64,000 bases of DNA from CAYWOS01 sp964459985 (GCA_964459985.1 CAYWOS010000012.1:6988-70987), one strand, 5' to 3'. Numbered from the stretch's first letter, positions 18,001 through 26,163 are shown. Translations and numbers: made by a program. Notes: a model not told the origin generated them from the letters alone.

Positions 18001-18301
18001 GCTCAACAAGGACGGCGGTTTCGCGGCGTCCGCCGCCGCCGCGACGCTCGAGGAGCTGACCGCGCTGATCGCCCACGCGCACAGGCGCGCCGCCGTATTG
18101 GCGCAGGGGATGCGCCGAGGGGAGATCATGCCCGCGCCGCTTCACGATAAGAATACTTCCGCCTGCGACAGATGCCTCTACCGCGCCGTCTGCCGCCGCG
18201 ACGAAAGGCCGGCCGGCCTCGACCGCGAGATGGGCGAGATGACGTTTGACGCGCTGCTGGAAAATATTCGGCAAAACGAGGAAAAGAATCTGCGGGTTTG
18301 A
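15002..18301 (+). CDS. addB: AddB-type helicase-nuclease subunit
   Basis: A 1099-residue protein of the AddB family, partner of AddA in double-strand break end processing. The C-terminal PD-(D/E)XK nuclease has LRVVDYKSG (Asp905, Lys907) and GEQLQLLLYL. The four Fe-S cysteines are in place: Cys746 in YAACPFKHF and the CxxCx5C set Cys1055, Cys1058 and Cys1064. The N-terminal helicase-like region begins MLEIIGGQTHALDD, where AddB of Bacillus has a Walker A GKT; here the Lys-Thr is absent, so this subunit may not bind nucleotide. No addA follows: the next gene, with its own promoter, is a small P-loop protein. Confidence 0.9.
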   Translation: MLEIIGGQTHALDDCLIARVAAWRADGRRVLVLVPEQHTLKTERDLIEKLDLPGFFDIAVLSPSSLTNRVFSLAGDGGRQRIDANGKQMALAGALIDCKKELRFFTSAAAKQGFIERVGAQIADFKRAALSPEALMLYADSLAEGARRDKWHDLAIVYAAYDARLADEFVDGEDVLNRMLSRLPESGIVLDACVVTLGFDVITGQMARIQTAMATAAREAVALIAMDDKSDIYNAVRDSAARLADTAKEAGVKTSVAYLPLTPLPAAPEIAHLEREYFARRITPYQKEVGAVRLYAAPNPYEEALFIAREILLWHEKGVAFDDIAVVMADERASAGVIEAAFSACLIPKYIARKLSAVEHGASRMALSSLRALASNYRPDDMRDLIKSGYAPITQEQAWRLENYMDAYGVSGRKWLTPFARGGESEAREAERARERIIAPLLRLRETLADKPNVSSALAALEEYLSETGVAQRLLDDADALDGAGMAAQAIQTRQIEKTLVSIFSQMNALYGGVRLSVRVIAEWLEAGLRACELSSLPPDAGSVACGQLGVLPLRAPQVLFITGLHDGVLTAEGAAVLSDDEKNDAQEALGIYLGLDRDAHDALRLLDFYKTAVSARRALYLTRAQASEDGAALRPLPALSHIRRLLPAMSEEGGLTDARGLSLPLAPLPALDAIASRVARNEMNDEWARAWAYLCRDEETRPRADALRAAFAPGDAAAPLPREVTDNLFLERVMSVSRLESYAACPFKHFVQYGLRPQEKKTWELSPRDAGSFYHSAIEGFTRLLPTIPGWPDITRAQCDAATDAACAPVFEETIGDMMQDNARMRAASEKYRQTVRRVAWVFTRGAKKSAFRTEGSEVRFGYPDTMPPVELALSDGTRVLLRGVIDRIDRYAGDEGLYLRVVDYKSGAARLSPVRVWWGEQLQLLLYLEAALNATPGAAPAGAYYMHIDDPWVDDPERLSDVEDALAKKLRLAGVTIRDARIVRLMDTDDPPYTLAKMLNKDGGFAASAAAATLEELTALIAHAHRRAAVLAQGMRRGEIMPAPLHDKNTSACDRCLYRAVCRRDERPAGLDREMGEMTFDALLENIRQNEEKNLRV

Positions 18302-18313
18302 ACGCGCCGTTCC

Positions 18314-18342
18314 TTGCCAGAAACGGAGAAATGCGGTATAAT
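18314..18342 (+). promoter_or_regulatory. Promoter of P-loop protein-thrC-DUF6054 unit
   Basis: TTGCCA (18314-18319), 17 nt, TATAAT (18337-18342), 12 bp after the addB stop. Confidence 0.75.
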
Positions 18343-18382
18343 CGTCTTACAGACGTCGGAAATGATGGAAGGGGGAGTTCCC

Positions 18383-18799
18383 ATGATACGGGTGATTCAC
18401 GGCAAGAAGGGCTCCGGCAAGACCAAGCGAATTCTCGACATGGCAAACGAGGCGCTCAAAACATTCAAGGGCAGCGTCATCTTCATCGACGACGACACCC
18501 GCTATATGTTCGATCTGCGCCACGAGGTCCGCTTCATCGACGCCAGCGAGTACGGTTCCGACAGCCCCGAAATGTTCTTCGGCTTCCTGTGCGGACTGCT
18601 TGCCCAGAACTATGACATCAGCGTGGTTTTTGTCGACGCGTTCATGAAGCTCGTCAAAACGGATATTGCGAATACCGAAGTGTTTTTCCGGCGGCTTGCC
18701 GAGCTCGGGCAGCGCCATAACGTTGAATTTGTGCTCAGCGTCAGCGTGGACGACAGCGTCGCGCCTGATTTTGTCCGACAGTACTTCGTTGAAATGTAG
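18383..18799 (+). CDS. Small conserved clostridial P-loop ATPase-like protein
   Basis: This 138-residue protein begins MIRVIHGKKGSGKTKR, a Walker A motif at residues 7-14, and has a Walker B-like strand ISVVFVDAFM followed by a second one, VEFVLSVS. The pattern and length match a small P-loop family widespread in Clostridia and sometimes labelled PilT-like; I know no demonstrated function. The start is chosen at ATG 18383, since GGGGGAG lies just upstream and the longer reading would run back into the promoter. It precedes thrC by 45 bp. Confidence 0.8.
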   Translation: MIRVIHGKKGSGKTKRILDMANEALKTFKGSVIFIDDDTRYMFDLRHEVRFIDASEYGSDSPEMFFGFLCGLLAQNYDISVVFVDAFMKLVKTDIANTEVFFRRLAELGQRHNVEFVLSVSVDDSVAPDFVRQYFVEM

Positions 18800-18844
18800 C
18801 GCGGAGCGCGGCTGACCGCGCGGCGCATCCGATAAGGAGCCGTT

Positions 18845-20326
18845 ATGTCCTATATCAGCACACGCGGGGGCGGCGTCGTGTCCGCGCCCGAGGCGATCCT
18901 GCGCGGAATCGCGCCCGACGGCGGGCTGTACGTGCCTCTTTCGCTGCCGGTTTTATCAAGCGAACGGCTGCTCGCGCTCGCGCGGGGCAGCTATCCCGAA
19001 TGCGTCGCCGAGACGCTGGCGCTCCTGTTGGACGGATATTCGTACGACGAATTGCTACCGATGGCGCGCGCCGCATACGCCGGGTTTGACGACCGGCGCG
19101 TCGTCCCGCTCGTTCCGCTTGCCGGCGACAGGCAGGTGCTCGAACTGTATCACGGCCCGACGCTGGCCTTCAAGGACATGGCGCTGCAAATGCTGCCCCA
19201 TCTGATGGCGGCGGCGGCGAGGAAGCGCGGCGAAACGCGCGAGATCGCCATCCTGACGGCGACGAGCGGCGATACGGGCAAGGCGGCGCTCGAGGCGTTC
19301 CGGGACGCGCCCGGCACGAGCGTGACGGTGTTCTATCCCGAGCACGGCGTGGGCGTCCTGCAGGAAATGCAGATGAAAACGTCGCCCGGGCGCAACGTGC
19401 GCGTGTTTGCCGTTCGCGGCAATTTCGACGACGCGCAGACGGGCGTGAAAAGGCTGTTCGGCGACAAGGCGTTCAACGATCAAATGAACGCGTCGGGACG
19501 CGTGCTTTCGTCCGCCAACAGCATTAATCTGGGCAGGCTTGCGCCGCAGGTGGCGTACTATCTGTACGCCTGCGCGCACATGCTTTTGTGCGGCGCGGCG
19601 AACGCCGAAACGGGGATCGCCGTCGCCGTGCCGACGGGCAATTTCGGCAACATCCTCGCGGCGTGGTACGCGCGGCGCATGGGCGCGCCGATCAGGAAAC
19701 TGATCTGTGCCAGCAACCGCAATCATGTGCTGACCGATTTTATCCGCACGGGCGTGTACGACCGCAACCGCGACTTCCATAGAACGCTCTCGCCCTCGAT
19801 GGATATCCTGATTGCCAGCAATCTCGAACGCTTCCTGTACGAGATCGCCGGCGGCGCGCCGACGCTGAACGAATGGATGGACGGGCTGAAAACATCGGGA
19901 CGCTACGATATCGGACAGGATCGCCGCGAACGGCTGCAAAGCGTGTTTTACGGCGGCTACGCCGACGACGAACGGACGGCGGACACGATTCGCGAAACGT
20001 TTGACAGGGAGAATTACCTCCTTGACCCGCACACCGCCGTCGCCGCCGCCGTCGCCGAGGATTATCGGCGCGAGACGGGCGACGCGCGTCCTCTGTTGAT
20101 CGCCGCCACGGCCAGCCCCTTTAAGTTCGCGCCCGACGTGGCGCGCGCGCTGGGCGCCGAAACGGGCGATCCCTTTATGGCGGCGGACGCGCTCTCCTGC
20201 CTGACGGGACGGCCGTGCCCGCCGGCGCTGGCGGAGCTGCAAGCCCTGCCCGTTCTGCACCGCAGCGTCTGTGATCAGGCGGACATGGGCAGAGCGGCGC
20301 TCGGCGAAAAAATGATCGGACGGTGA
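18845..20326 (+). CDS. thrC: Threonine synthase
   Basis: This PLP enzyme converts O-phosphohomoserine to threonine. The 493-residue length and the N-terminal YISTRGG, usual in the long bacterial/fungal threonine synthase class, fit. LYHGPTLAFKDMALQ carries the PLP Lys, ATSGDTGKAAL binds the cofactor phosphate, and SANSINLGRLAPQ and PTGNFGN are typical family motifs. AAGGAG precedes the ATG. The stop overlaps the GTG start of the next gene by 4 bases. Confidence 0.96.
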   Translation: MSYISTRGGGVVSAPEAILRGIAPDGGLYVPLSLPVLSSERLLALARGSYPECVAETLALLLDGYSYDELLPMARAAYAGFDDRRVVPLVPLAGDRQVLELYHGPTLAFKDMALQMLPHLMAAAARKRGETREIAILTATSGDTGKAALEAFRDAPGTSVTVFYPEHGVGVLQEMQMKTSPGRNVRVFAVRGNFDDAQTGVKRLFGDKAFNDQMNASGRVLSSANSINLGRLAPQVAYYLYACAHMLLCGAANAETGIAVAVPTGNFGNILAAWYARRMGAPIRKLICASNRNHVLTDFIRTGVYDRNRDFHRTLSPSMDILIASNLERFLYEIAGGAPTLNEWMDGLKTSGRYDIGQDRRERLQSVFYGGYADDERTADTIRETFDRENYLLDPHTAVAAAVAEDYRRETGDARPLLIAATASPFKFAPDVARALGAETGDPFMAADALSCLTGRPCPPALAELQALPVLHRSVCDQADMGRAALGEKMIGR

Positions 20327-20667
20327 TTGTCACGGCACAGTATGAGAAGCGCGTTATGGCGGATTTCGACGATTTCCTCGCCTATATCGAAAACGGAATC
20401 GCCAGGGGAAGCATTTCCTCATCGCGCGAGGGCGGCTGCCGCTTTGAGCGCGACGGCGTGCGCTGCGCAACGCGCGTATTCGAGCGTTACAGCTATATGG
20501 GCGGCAACCGGTTGAGCCTGACCGTAACGGTGTTCGGCAAGGGCGACGATTTGGACGTGTGCGCCATCACCGCCGGCGGCAGTCAGGCGGTTTTCCTCAA
20601 GATCAATACCTTCGGCGAGAGCGCTTTTTTGCAAAAATTTGCCGATCTGGTGGACGCGTATCGCTGA
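20323..20667 (+). CDS. DUF6054 family protein
   Basis: A 114-residue protein whose central VFERYSYMGGNRLSLTVTVFG and ITAGGSQAVFLKINTFGE segments match DUF6054, a small family of Firmicutes with unknown function. GTG 20323 overlaps the thrC stop (GTGA), consistent with coupled translation; an in-frame ATG at 20356 is the alternative start. No membrane segment or catalytic motif is seen. Confidence 0.75.
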   Translation: MIVTAQYEKRVMADFDDFLAYIENGIARGSISSSREGGCRFERDGVRCATRVFERYSYMGGNRLSLTVTVFGKGDDLDVCAITAGGSQAVFLKINTFGESAFLQKFADLVDAYR

Positions 20668-20683
20668 TTTTTCAGTCGCTGTG

Positions 20684-20711
20684 TTTCAAACGATAAAAAG
20701 CGGTGTATACT
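20684..20711 (+). promoter_or_regulatory. Promoter of reverse rubrerythrin
   Basis: TTTCAA (20684-20689), 16 nt, TATACT (20706-20711). No clear PerR-like operator is visible around it. Confidence 0.55.
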
Positions 20712-20766
20712 CCGAGAGCAACGAGCGACGGGAAAACCGTCATGCGATAAAAAGGAGGACACGGCG

Positions 20767-21306
20767 ATGAAATGGGTTTGCAAGATTTGCGGTTATGTAC
20801 ACGAAGGCGATCAGCCGCCGGAGAAGTGCCCGGTTTGCAAAGCGCCCGCGAGCAAGTTTGAAAAAATGGACGAGGGCCGCGAGTGGGCGGACGAGCATCG
20901 CGTCGGCGTCGCCAAGGACGTCGATCCGCGCATCGTCGAAGGGCTGCGCATGAATTTCAACGGCGAGTGCACCGAGGTCGGCATGTATCTGGCCATGGCG
21001 CGCGCCGCGCACCGCGAGGGGTATCCCGAGATTGGCATGTATTACGAAAAAGCCGCTTGGGAAGAAGCCGAGCACGCCGCCAAGTTCGCCGAATTGCTCG
21101 GCGAGTGCGTCTCCGCCAGCACCAAGGAGAACCTGACCGTCCGTGTGGACGCCGAGTTCGGCGCGACCGCCGGCAAGAAGGAAATCGCTGTCCTCGCCAA
21201 GCAGCTCGGCTACGACGCCATCCACGACACCGTCCACGAAATGTGCAAGGACGAAGCCCGTCACGGCAAGGCGTTCGAGGGGTTGTTGAACCGCTACTTC
21301 AAGTAA
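20767..21306 (+). CDS. Reverse rubrerythrin (NADH-linked peroxidase)
   Basis: This 179-residue protein has the rubredoxin domain first (CKICGYVHEGDQPPEKCPVC, residues 5-24) and the ferritin-like diiron domain second, the order found in the reverse rubrerythrins of clostridia. Diiron ligands are visible in NGECTE, EEAEHAAKF and DEARHGKAF. Such proteins reduce hydrogen peroxide and protect strict anaerobes from oxygen. AAAGGAGG precedes the ATG, and the gene stands alone between its own promoter and terminator. Confidence 0.94.
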   Translation: MKWVCKICGYVHEGDQPPEKCPVCKAPASKFEKMDEGREWADEHRVGVAKDVDPRIVEGLRMNFNGECTEVGMYLAMARAAHREGYPEIGMYYEKAAWEEAEHAAKFAELLGECVSASTKENLTVRVDAEFGATAGKKEIAVLAKQLGYDAIHDTVHEMCKDEARHGKAFEGLLNRYFK

Positions 21307-21324
21307 GCGTGCGGCCGGTATCTG

Positions 21325-21353
21325 CGGAGAGGGAGGAATCTCTCTCCGTTTTT
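21325..21353 (+). terminator. Terminator of reverse rubrerythrin
   Basis: CGGAGAG (21325-21331) pairs with CTCTCCG (21342-21348), followed by TTTTTATT. Confidence 0.8.
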
Positions 21354-21370
21354 ATTGACAGAACGCCCTG

Positions 21371-21682
21371 ATGCGAGATACATTGTGCTGTGGAGACTGC
21401 CGTGGTATACGGCGGGAAAGCATGCGGCGCGCGTTGGAACGATCCGGCGGCAGAATACGTGAAAGAGATGATTCCTTCATGATCATTCGGCGCGGGCGGA
21501 GTATCGGGACGCCGCCAATCGCTTGAAGCTGCAGCTCCGCGCGATCGATCGCGCGGGAAAGTCAAAACGACGCGAGATCGCGGAAGAGCTGCGCGTATGT
21601 CTGCAACAGGCGCGGGACAAACAGACGAAGGCGCGCGAGAGGCTGCGCGCCGTCGAACGCGATTTGTTCGGCGACAGATAAT
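21371..21682 (+). pseudogene. Possible frameshifted small ORF, coiled-coil-like
   Basis: A frame opens at ATG 21371 (MRDTLCCGDCRGIRRESM) but stops after about 52 codons. A second frame, with no start codon of its own, runs from about 21483 to TAA 21682 and encodes a highly charged, helix-forming segment (AEYRDAANRLKLQLRAID). Joining the two near 21483 by a single-base change would give one roughly 100-residue protein. No strong ribosome binding site is seen. It could be a decayed gene, a sequencing indel or chance; I do not recognise a family. Confidence 0.3.
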
Positions 21683-21693
21683 TCAATAGAAAG

Positions 21694-21740
21694 AACCCCC
21701 GTATCGGTCGCCAACACAGCGTTTTGCCGATTCGGGGGTT
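21694..21740. terminator. Bidirectional terminator, 3' of araD
   Basis: AACCCCCGTATCGG (21694-21707) pairs with CCGATTCGGGGGTT (21727-21740) with one mismatch. TT follows on the plus strand and TCTTTC on the minus strand, where araD ends. Confidence 0.7.
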
Positions 21741-21755
21741 TTGATTGCCTTGGGG

Positions 21756-22457
21756 TTATTTCTGTCCGTAATACGCGTTCGGGCCGTGCTTGCGGGTGAA
21801 GTGCTTGTCCAGAATATAGCGCTTCATCGGCTCGCGCGGGGCATTCCGCGCGATCAATTCGGTGTGGAACGCCATCATGGCGACCTCCTCGAGCACGACG
21901 GCGTTATGCACCGCCTCGTAAGCGTCCTTGCCCCACGCAAACGGCCCGTGCGAGCAGACGAGCACGGCGGGGACGTAATCGGGATGAATGCCGTGTTGTC
22001 TGAAATGCTCGGCGATGACGACGCCGGTGTTAAGCTCATACGCGCCTTCGACCTCGTCGTTCGTCAGCACGCGCGCGCAGGGGATATCGCCCGAGAAGTA
22101 ATCGGCGTGCGTCGTGCCGTAGGCGGGGATATCGCGCCCCGCCTGCGCCCAGATCGTCGCCCAGCGCGAGTGCGTGTGCACCACGCCGCCGATCGAGGGG
22201 AAGCTGCGGTACAATTCGGCGTGCGTCGGCGTGTCGGAGGAGGGGTTCATTTTCCCCTCGATTTTCACGCCCGCGAGATCGATGACCACCATGTCCTCGG
22301 GCGTCAGCTGATCGTAGGGCACGCCCGAGGGCTTGATGACGAACGCGCCTGCGTCGCGGTCGACGCCCGATACGTTGCCCCATGTGAATGTCACCAGATG
22401 ATGCGCGGGCAGCAGCATATTCGCCTCGTATACGGCGCGCTTGAGTTCCTTCAGCAT
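21756..22457 (-). CDS. araD: L-ribulose-5-phosphate 4-epimerase
   Basis: This class II aldolase-family epimerase of 233 residues converts L-ribulose 5-phosphate to D-xylulose 5-phosphate. Signature parts are TWGNVSG near 25, IKPSGVPYDQL, the Asp/Ser segment SSDTPTHAELY and the zinc-binding VVHTHSRWAT, with a later His in VCSHGPFAWG. GAGGAG lies 6 nt before the ATG. It follows araB after 10 bp. No araA or transporter gene is visible in the window. Confidence 0.96.
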   Translation of the reverse strand: MLKELKRAVYEANMLLPAHHLVTFTWGNVSGVDRDAGAFVIKPSGVPYDQLTPEDMVVIDLAGVKIEGKMNPSSDTPTHAELYRSFPSIGGVVHTHSRWATIWAQAGRDIPAYGTTHADYFSGDIPCARVLTNDEVEGAYELNTGVVIAEHFRQHGIHPDYVPAVLVCSHGPFAWGKDAYEAVHNAVVLEEVAMMAFHTELIARNAPREPMKRYILDKHFTRKHGPNAYYGQK

Positions 22458-22467
22458 GGTTTTCTCC

Positions 22468-24132
22468 TCATTTCACGTCGTTTTTGACAGCCTTGAGGCG
22501 CTTCATCACGTCGTTTTCGCCGCGCCCGAAGTAATCGTGCAGTTTTTCATACTCGGCGAACAGCCGGTCGTAAATCCCCGCGTTCTCGGGATCGGGCCGA
22601 TACACGACGTTGTCCACCTTGCCCATGGCGCGCGCGGCGGCGAACACGTCGTCATAGCCGCCCGCTTCCCCGCCCGCGGCGACTGCGCCGAAAATGGCGC
22701 TGCCCAGCGCCGGCCCCTGCGCCGTGCCGGCGATGTAGATCGGCATGTTCAGCACGTCGGCGTAGATCTGCATCATCATGGCGTTCTTGCGGCTGATGCC
22801 GCCCGAGGCAAAGAATTTTTCGACCGCGATGCCGTTTCTGCGGTAATTCTCGACGATCATGCGCGTCCCGAACGCCGTCGCTTCAATCAGCGCGCGGTAG
22901 ACCTCTTCGCAGGTGGTTTGCAGCGTCATGCCGAGCATCATGCCCGTCAGATCGACGTCGACCAGCACCGAGCGATTGCCGTTCCACCAGTCGAGCGCGA
23001 GCAGCCCGCTTTCGCCGGGCTTGAGCCGTTCGGCAAGGCTTGTCAGGTATTCATGGATGCCGACACCCCGCTTCTCCGCCTCGGCGAAGTACGCGGCGGG
23101 GCAGAGATGATCGACCAGCCACGCGAAATGATCGCCCACGCAGCTTTGCCCCGCCTCGTAACCGAGGAAGCCGGGAAGAATGCCGTCCTCGACCACGCCG
23201 CACATGCCGGGCACCTGTTTTTCCTGCGTGCCCATCATCATATGACAGGTGGAAGTGCCCATGATCGCGAGCATCTGTCCCGGCTCGTCAATGCCCACGG
23301 CGGGCACGCAGACATGCGCGTCGACGTTGCCGATCGAGACCGCCGTGCCGGGGAGCAGACCGAGCCTGTCCGCCATTTCCTTGGTCAGTCCGCCCGCTTT
23401 TTCGCCCAGCGGCGTAACGGGAATGGAGAACTTATCCCGGATGACATGGCGCAGCCTTTCGTCCAGCGCGGCGAAAAAGTCCTCGGACGGATACCCGTCG
23501 CGCTTGTGATACATCGCCTTGTAGCCCGCGCAGCAGGAATTGCGCGTGAGATTGCCCGTCAGCGCGAATACGATCCAGTCCGCCGCTTCGACCCAATGCG
23601 CGGTTTTCGCGTAGACCTCGGGCGCTTCGTCCAGCACCTGCCAGATCTTGGGGATCGCCCATTCGGAGGAAATCTTGCCGCCGTAGTTGTCCAGCCATGT
23701 TTCGCCGCGCTCGCGCGCGACGTCGTTCAGCCGGTTCGCCTTATCCTGCGCGGCGTGATGCTTCCATAATTTCACATACGCGTGCGGATTGCGCTTGAAC
23801 TCGTCCATAAAGCAAAGCGGCGTGCCGTCCTGCGCGACGGGGAACACCGTGCAGGCGGTGAAATCGGTGCCGATGCCGATCACGTCGTTCTTGTCGACGC
23901 CCGATTTCGCCATGATTTCGGGAATGGTCGACGCCAATACGTCGATATAGTCCTGCGGGTGCTGCAGCGCCCAGTCCGCGCCGAGCTTTTCGCCGGTGGG
24001 AAGCTCCCTGTCCATCACGGCGTGCGGGTATTCCAGCACGGCGGAGGCGACCTCGACGCCGTCCTCCGTGCGCACGAGCACCGCCCTGCCCGACAGGGTG
24101 CCGTAATCGACGCCGATTGTGTATTTGCTCAT
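22468..24132 (-). CDS. araB: Ribulokinase
   Basis: FGGY-family kinase of 554 residues phosphorylating L-ribulose. N-terminal phosphate loop GVDYGTLSGRAVL, substrate region GIGTDFTACTV and the C-terminal nucleotide site ASGGISRKNAMMMQIYAD with GPALGSAIFGA are present. The start is ATG 24130-24132 with AAGGAG 8 nt upstream; a TTG two codons earlier is not needed. It forms a two-gene araBD operon with a near-consensus promoter about 40 bp upstream. Confidence 0.95.
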   Translation of the reverse strand: MSKYTIGVDYGTLSGRAVLVRTEDGVEVASAVLEYPHAVMDRELPTGEKLGADWALQHPQDYIDVLASTIPEIMAKSGVDKNDVIGIGTDFTACTVFPVAQDGTPLCFMDEFKRNPHAYVKLWKHHAAQDKANRLNDVARERGETWLDNYGGKISSEWAIPKIWQVLDEAPEVYAKTAHWVEAADWIVFALTGNLTRNSCCAGYKAMYHKRDGYPSEDFFAALDERLRHVIRDKFSIPVTPLGEKAGGLTKEMADRLGLLPGTAVSIGNVDAHVCVPAVGIDEPGQMLAIMGTSTCHMMMGTQEKQVPGMCGVVEDGILPGFLGYEAGQSCVGDHFAWLVDHLCPAAYFAEAEKRGVGIHEYLTSLAERLKPGESGLLALDWWNGNRSVLVDVDLTGMMLGMTLQTTCEEVYRALIEATAFGTRMIVENYRRNGIAVEKFFASGGISRKNAMMMQIYADVLNMPIYIAGTAQGPALGSAIFGAVAAGGEAGGYDDVFAAARAMGKVDNVVYRPDPENAGIYDRLFAEYEKLHDYFGRGENDVMKRLKAVKNDVK

Positions 24133-24168
24133 ATCCAACGCTCCTTCCGTATCTGCTTCATCGCCAGT

Positions 24169-24197
24169 ATTCTACCATGCCGCGCCTGCGTTGACAA
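24169..24197 (-). promoter_or_regulatory. Promoter of araBD
   Basis: Minus strand TTGTCA (24197-24192), 17 nt, TAGAAT (24174-24169). It is divergent from the ccdA promoter 19 bp away. Confidence 0.8.
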
Positions 24198-24215
24198 GGA
24201 GATTTTTCCTTTGGC

Positions 24216-24244
24216 TTGACGAAAAGCGCGCCGTCCTGTACGAT
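24216..24244 (+). promoter_or_regulatory. Promoter of the CcdA-thioredoxin gene
   Basis: TTGACG (24216-24221), 17 nt, TACGAT (24239-24244). Confidence 0.7.
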
Positions 24245-24313
24245 AACGGCGTCGAGACGTTTCACCGGCGGATCATCGGGTATATTACGGATATCAAGGC
24301 GCGGAGGTGACGT

Positions 24314-25543
24314 ATGGGGTTTGATTTACAGGTCGGCGTGTCGGCGATCACGGTGTTCGCGCAGGGGCTGCTCAGCTTTTTTTCGCCCTGCGTGCTGCCG
24401 CTTTTGCCGCTCTACATCGGCTATCTTGCCGGCAGCGCGGGCGGCGCGGCGATCGATGGCGCGCCGCGAGGAAGGGTGTTTCTCAATACCTGCTTTTTCG
24501 CGCTCGGCGTCGGCTTCGCGTTTTTCGCGCTCGGGCTGGGGTTCACGGCGGCGGGCAGGTTCTTCGCGCAATGGGACGTCTGGTTCGCCCGCATCTGCGG
24601 TGTGATCGTCATTCTGTTCGGGCTGTATCAGCTCGGCGTGTTCGGCATGATCGGCGGGCTGACGAAGGAGCGCCGCCTGCCGTTCCGGCTCGACAAAATG
24701 GCGATGAATCCCATTACCGCGCTGCTCATGGGCTTTACGTTCAGCTTCGCGTGGACGCCGTGCGTCGGGCCGACGCTGACCAGCGTGCTGCTGATGGCGA
24801 GCGCTTCATCAACGTCAGGGGAGGGATATCTGATGATCGGTCTGTACACGGTCGGGTTCGTCATTCCGTTCTTAATCGTCGGTTTGTTCGCAGGGAAGGC
24901 GCTGGCGCTGTTCAAAAAGCATACGAACATCGTCAGGTATACCGTCAAAATCGGCGGCGCGATCATGGTCGTCATGGGCGTGATGCTTGTGACGGGCTGG
25001 TATTCGGGGGTCAACTCATTCTTTTCGTCGCTGGCGGCGATTCCGTCGGCGCACGCCGAGGAGAGCGAACGGGAAATCATTCCCGCGCCTGATTTTACGC
25101 TGATCGATCAGAACGGCGAAACGCATACGATGGAGCAGTATCGCGGCAAGACGATCTTCATGAATTTCTTCGCGACGTGGTGCGGTCCCTGCAAAATGGA
25201 AATCCCCGATATTCAGGCGCTGTACGAAAAGCATGGGGAAAACGCCGGCGATATCGTCGTGATCGCCGTCGCCAATCCGGCGAGCGACCGATACGGCGGC
25301 GCGCAGGACGTATCGGCGGATCAGATTGCCCAATTCCTCGAGCAGTACGGCGTCACGTATCCCGTGCTGATGGACGAGGCGGGCGAGCTGTTCGGTATAT
25401 ACGGGATATCGGCGTTCCCGACGACCTTCATGATCGACGCGAACGGCAATGTTTACGGGTATATTCCGGGGATGTTAAGCGCCGATATCATGGATGAAAT
25501 CATCAGAATCACGGTGGAAAGCGTGCAGGATACCGTCGAATAA
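24314..25543 (+). CDS. CcdA-like membrane protein fused to TlpA-type thioredoxin
   Basis: One 409-residue chain combines a CcdA/DsbD-type transmembrane reductant conduit (residues 1-240, six membrane segments) with an extracytoplasmic TlpA-like thioredoxin domain (260-405). The two membrane cysteines are in FFSPCVLPLLP (Cys26) and AWTPCVGP. The thioredoxin motif is TWCGPCK (Cys290, Cys293), followed by the cis-Pro segment SAFPTTF. It should carry electrons from cytoplasmic thioredoxin to surface proteins, for disulfide reduction or repair of oxidised methionine via partners. GGAGGTGA precedes the ATG. Confidence 0.93.
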   Translation: MGFDLQVGVSAITVFAQGLLSFFSPCVLPLLPLYIGYLAGSAGGAAIDGAPRGRVFLNTCFFALGVGFAFFALGLGFTAAGRFFAQWDVWFARICGVIVILFGLYQLGVFGMIGGLTKERRLPFRLDKMAMNPITALLMGFTFSFAWTPCVGPTLTSVLLMASASSTSGEGYLMIGLYTVGFVIPFLIVGLFAGKALALFKKHTNIVRYTVKIGGAIMVVMGVMLVTGWYSGVNSFFSSLAAIPSAHAEESEREIIPAPDFTLIDQNGETHTMEQYRGKTIFMNFFATWCGPCKMEIPDIQALYEKHGENAGDIVVIAVANPASDRYGGAQDVSADQIAQFLEQYGVTYPVLMDEAGELFGIYGISAFPTTFMIDANGNVYGYIPGMLSADIMDEIIRITVESVQDTVE

Positions 25544-25550
25544 AGCCAAA

Positions 25551-25581
25551 CGCCGCCGTGTCCGTTCGGGACGCGGCGGCG
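25551..25581 (+). terminator. Hairpin after the CcdA-thioredoxin gene
   Basis: A 13-bp GC-rich stem with loop GTTC, but no T-run. A second hairpin with stem 25616-25625/25653-25662, followed by TTTG, lies between this gene and hsp20 and may complete termination. Confidence 0.55.
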
Positions 25582-25672
25582 CTGTCATCTGGATGATCCT
25601 GCATTGAGTGGACGGACGCGGACGGGAAGGGGAGAGAATGCTTTTCCTTTTTCCGTCCGCGTTTGACTGCGG

Positions 25673-26125
25673 TCAGTTTGTTTTCTCGCCCGACGTGATC
25701 GGGATGCGGCGCTCAACCTTCTTGGCGGGCGCGTCCTTGGGCAGCTTCACGGAGAGGATGCCGTTGCGGTACTCGGCGCTGATGTCTTCCTGCCTGATTC
25801 CCTCGAGATTGAAGGAGCGGGAGACGTGCCCGGCGCGGCGCTCGCAGTAGTACGCCTTCTCATCTTTCTTTTCGGACTGCATATCGGCGGATACGGTGAG
25901 CGTGTCGTCGTCGATGGTCAGATTGATCTGATCCTCGCTGACGCCCGGCAGCTCGGCCTCCAGGAGATAATGATCGTCGTTGTCATGGATATCAACGCGG
26001 AATCCCGCGCTGCCCATCCAATCGTTCATGTCGAAGAAGGAGCGGAAAAAGCGGTCGTCAAACAGGTCGCGGGTACGGCCGGCGTTCAGGTCGCGGCGCG
26101 TGCGGTAAGGAATCATCGTATACAT
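25673..26125 (-). CDS. Hsp20 family small heat shock protein
   Basis: A 150-residue ATP-independent holdase. The alpha-crystallin domain covers about residues 40-140, with ELPGVSEDQINLTIDDDTLTVSA, a GHVSRSFNL strand, and the conserved Y-x-N-G-x-L (AEYRNGILSVKLPK). A C-terminal I-x-I-type motif (RIPIT) needed for oligomer assembly is present. The start is ATG 26123-26125, preceded by AAAGGGG; an ATG 18 bp upstream has no ribosome binding site. Expression is probably repressed by CtsR, whose operator overlaps the promoter. Confidence 0.94.
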   Translation of the reverse strand: MYTMIPYRTRRDLNAGRTRDLFDDRFFRSFFDMNDWMGSAGFRVDIHDNDDHYLLEAELPGVSEDQINLTIDDDTLTVSADMQSEKKDEKAYYCERRAGHVSRSFNLEGIRQEDISAEYRNGILSVKLPKDAPAKKVERRIPITSGEKTN

Positions 26126-26163
26126 CGTGAAAACCCCTTTCATGATTGTTTGTTGTTGATTCG

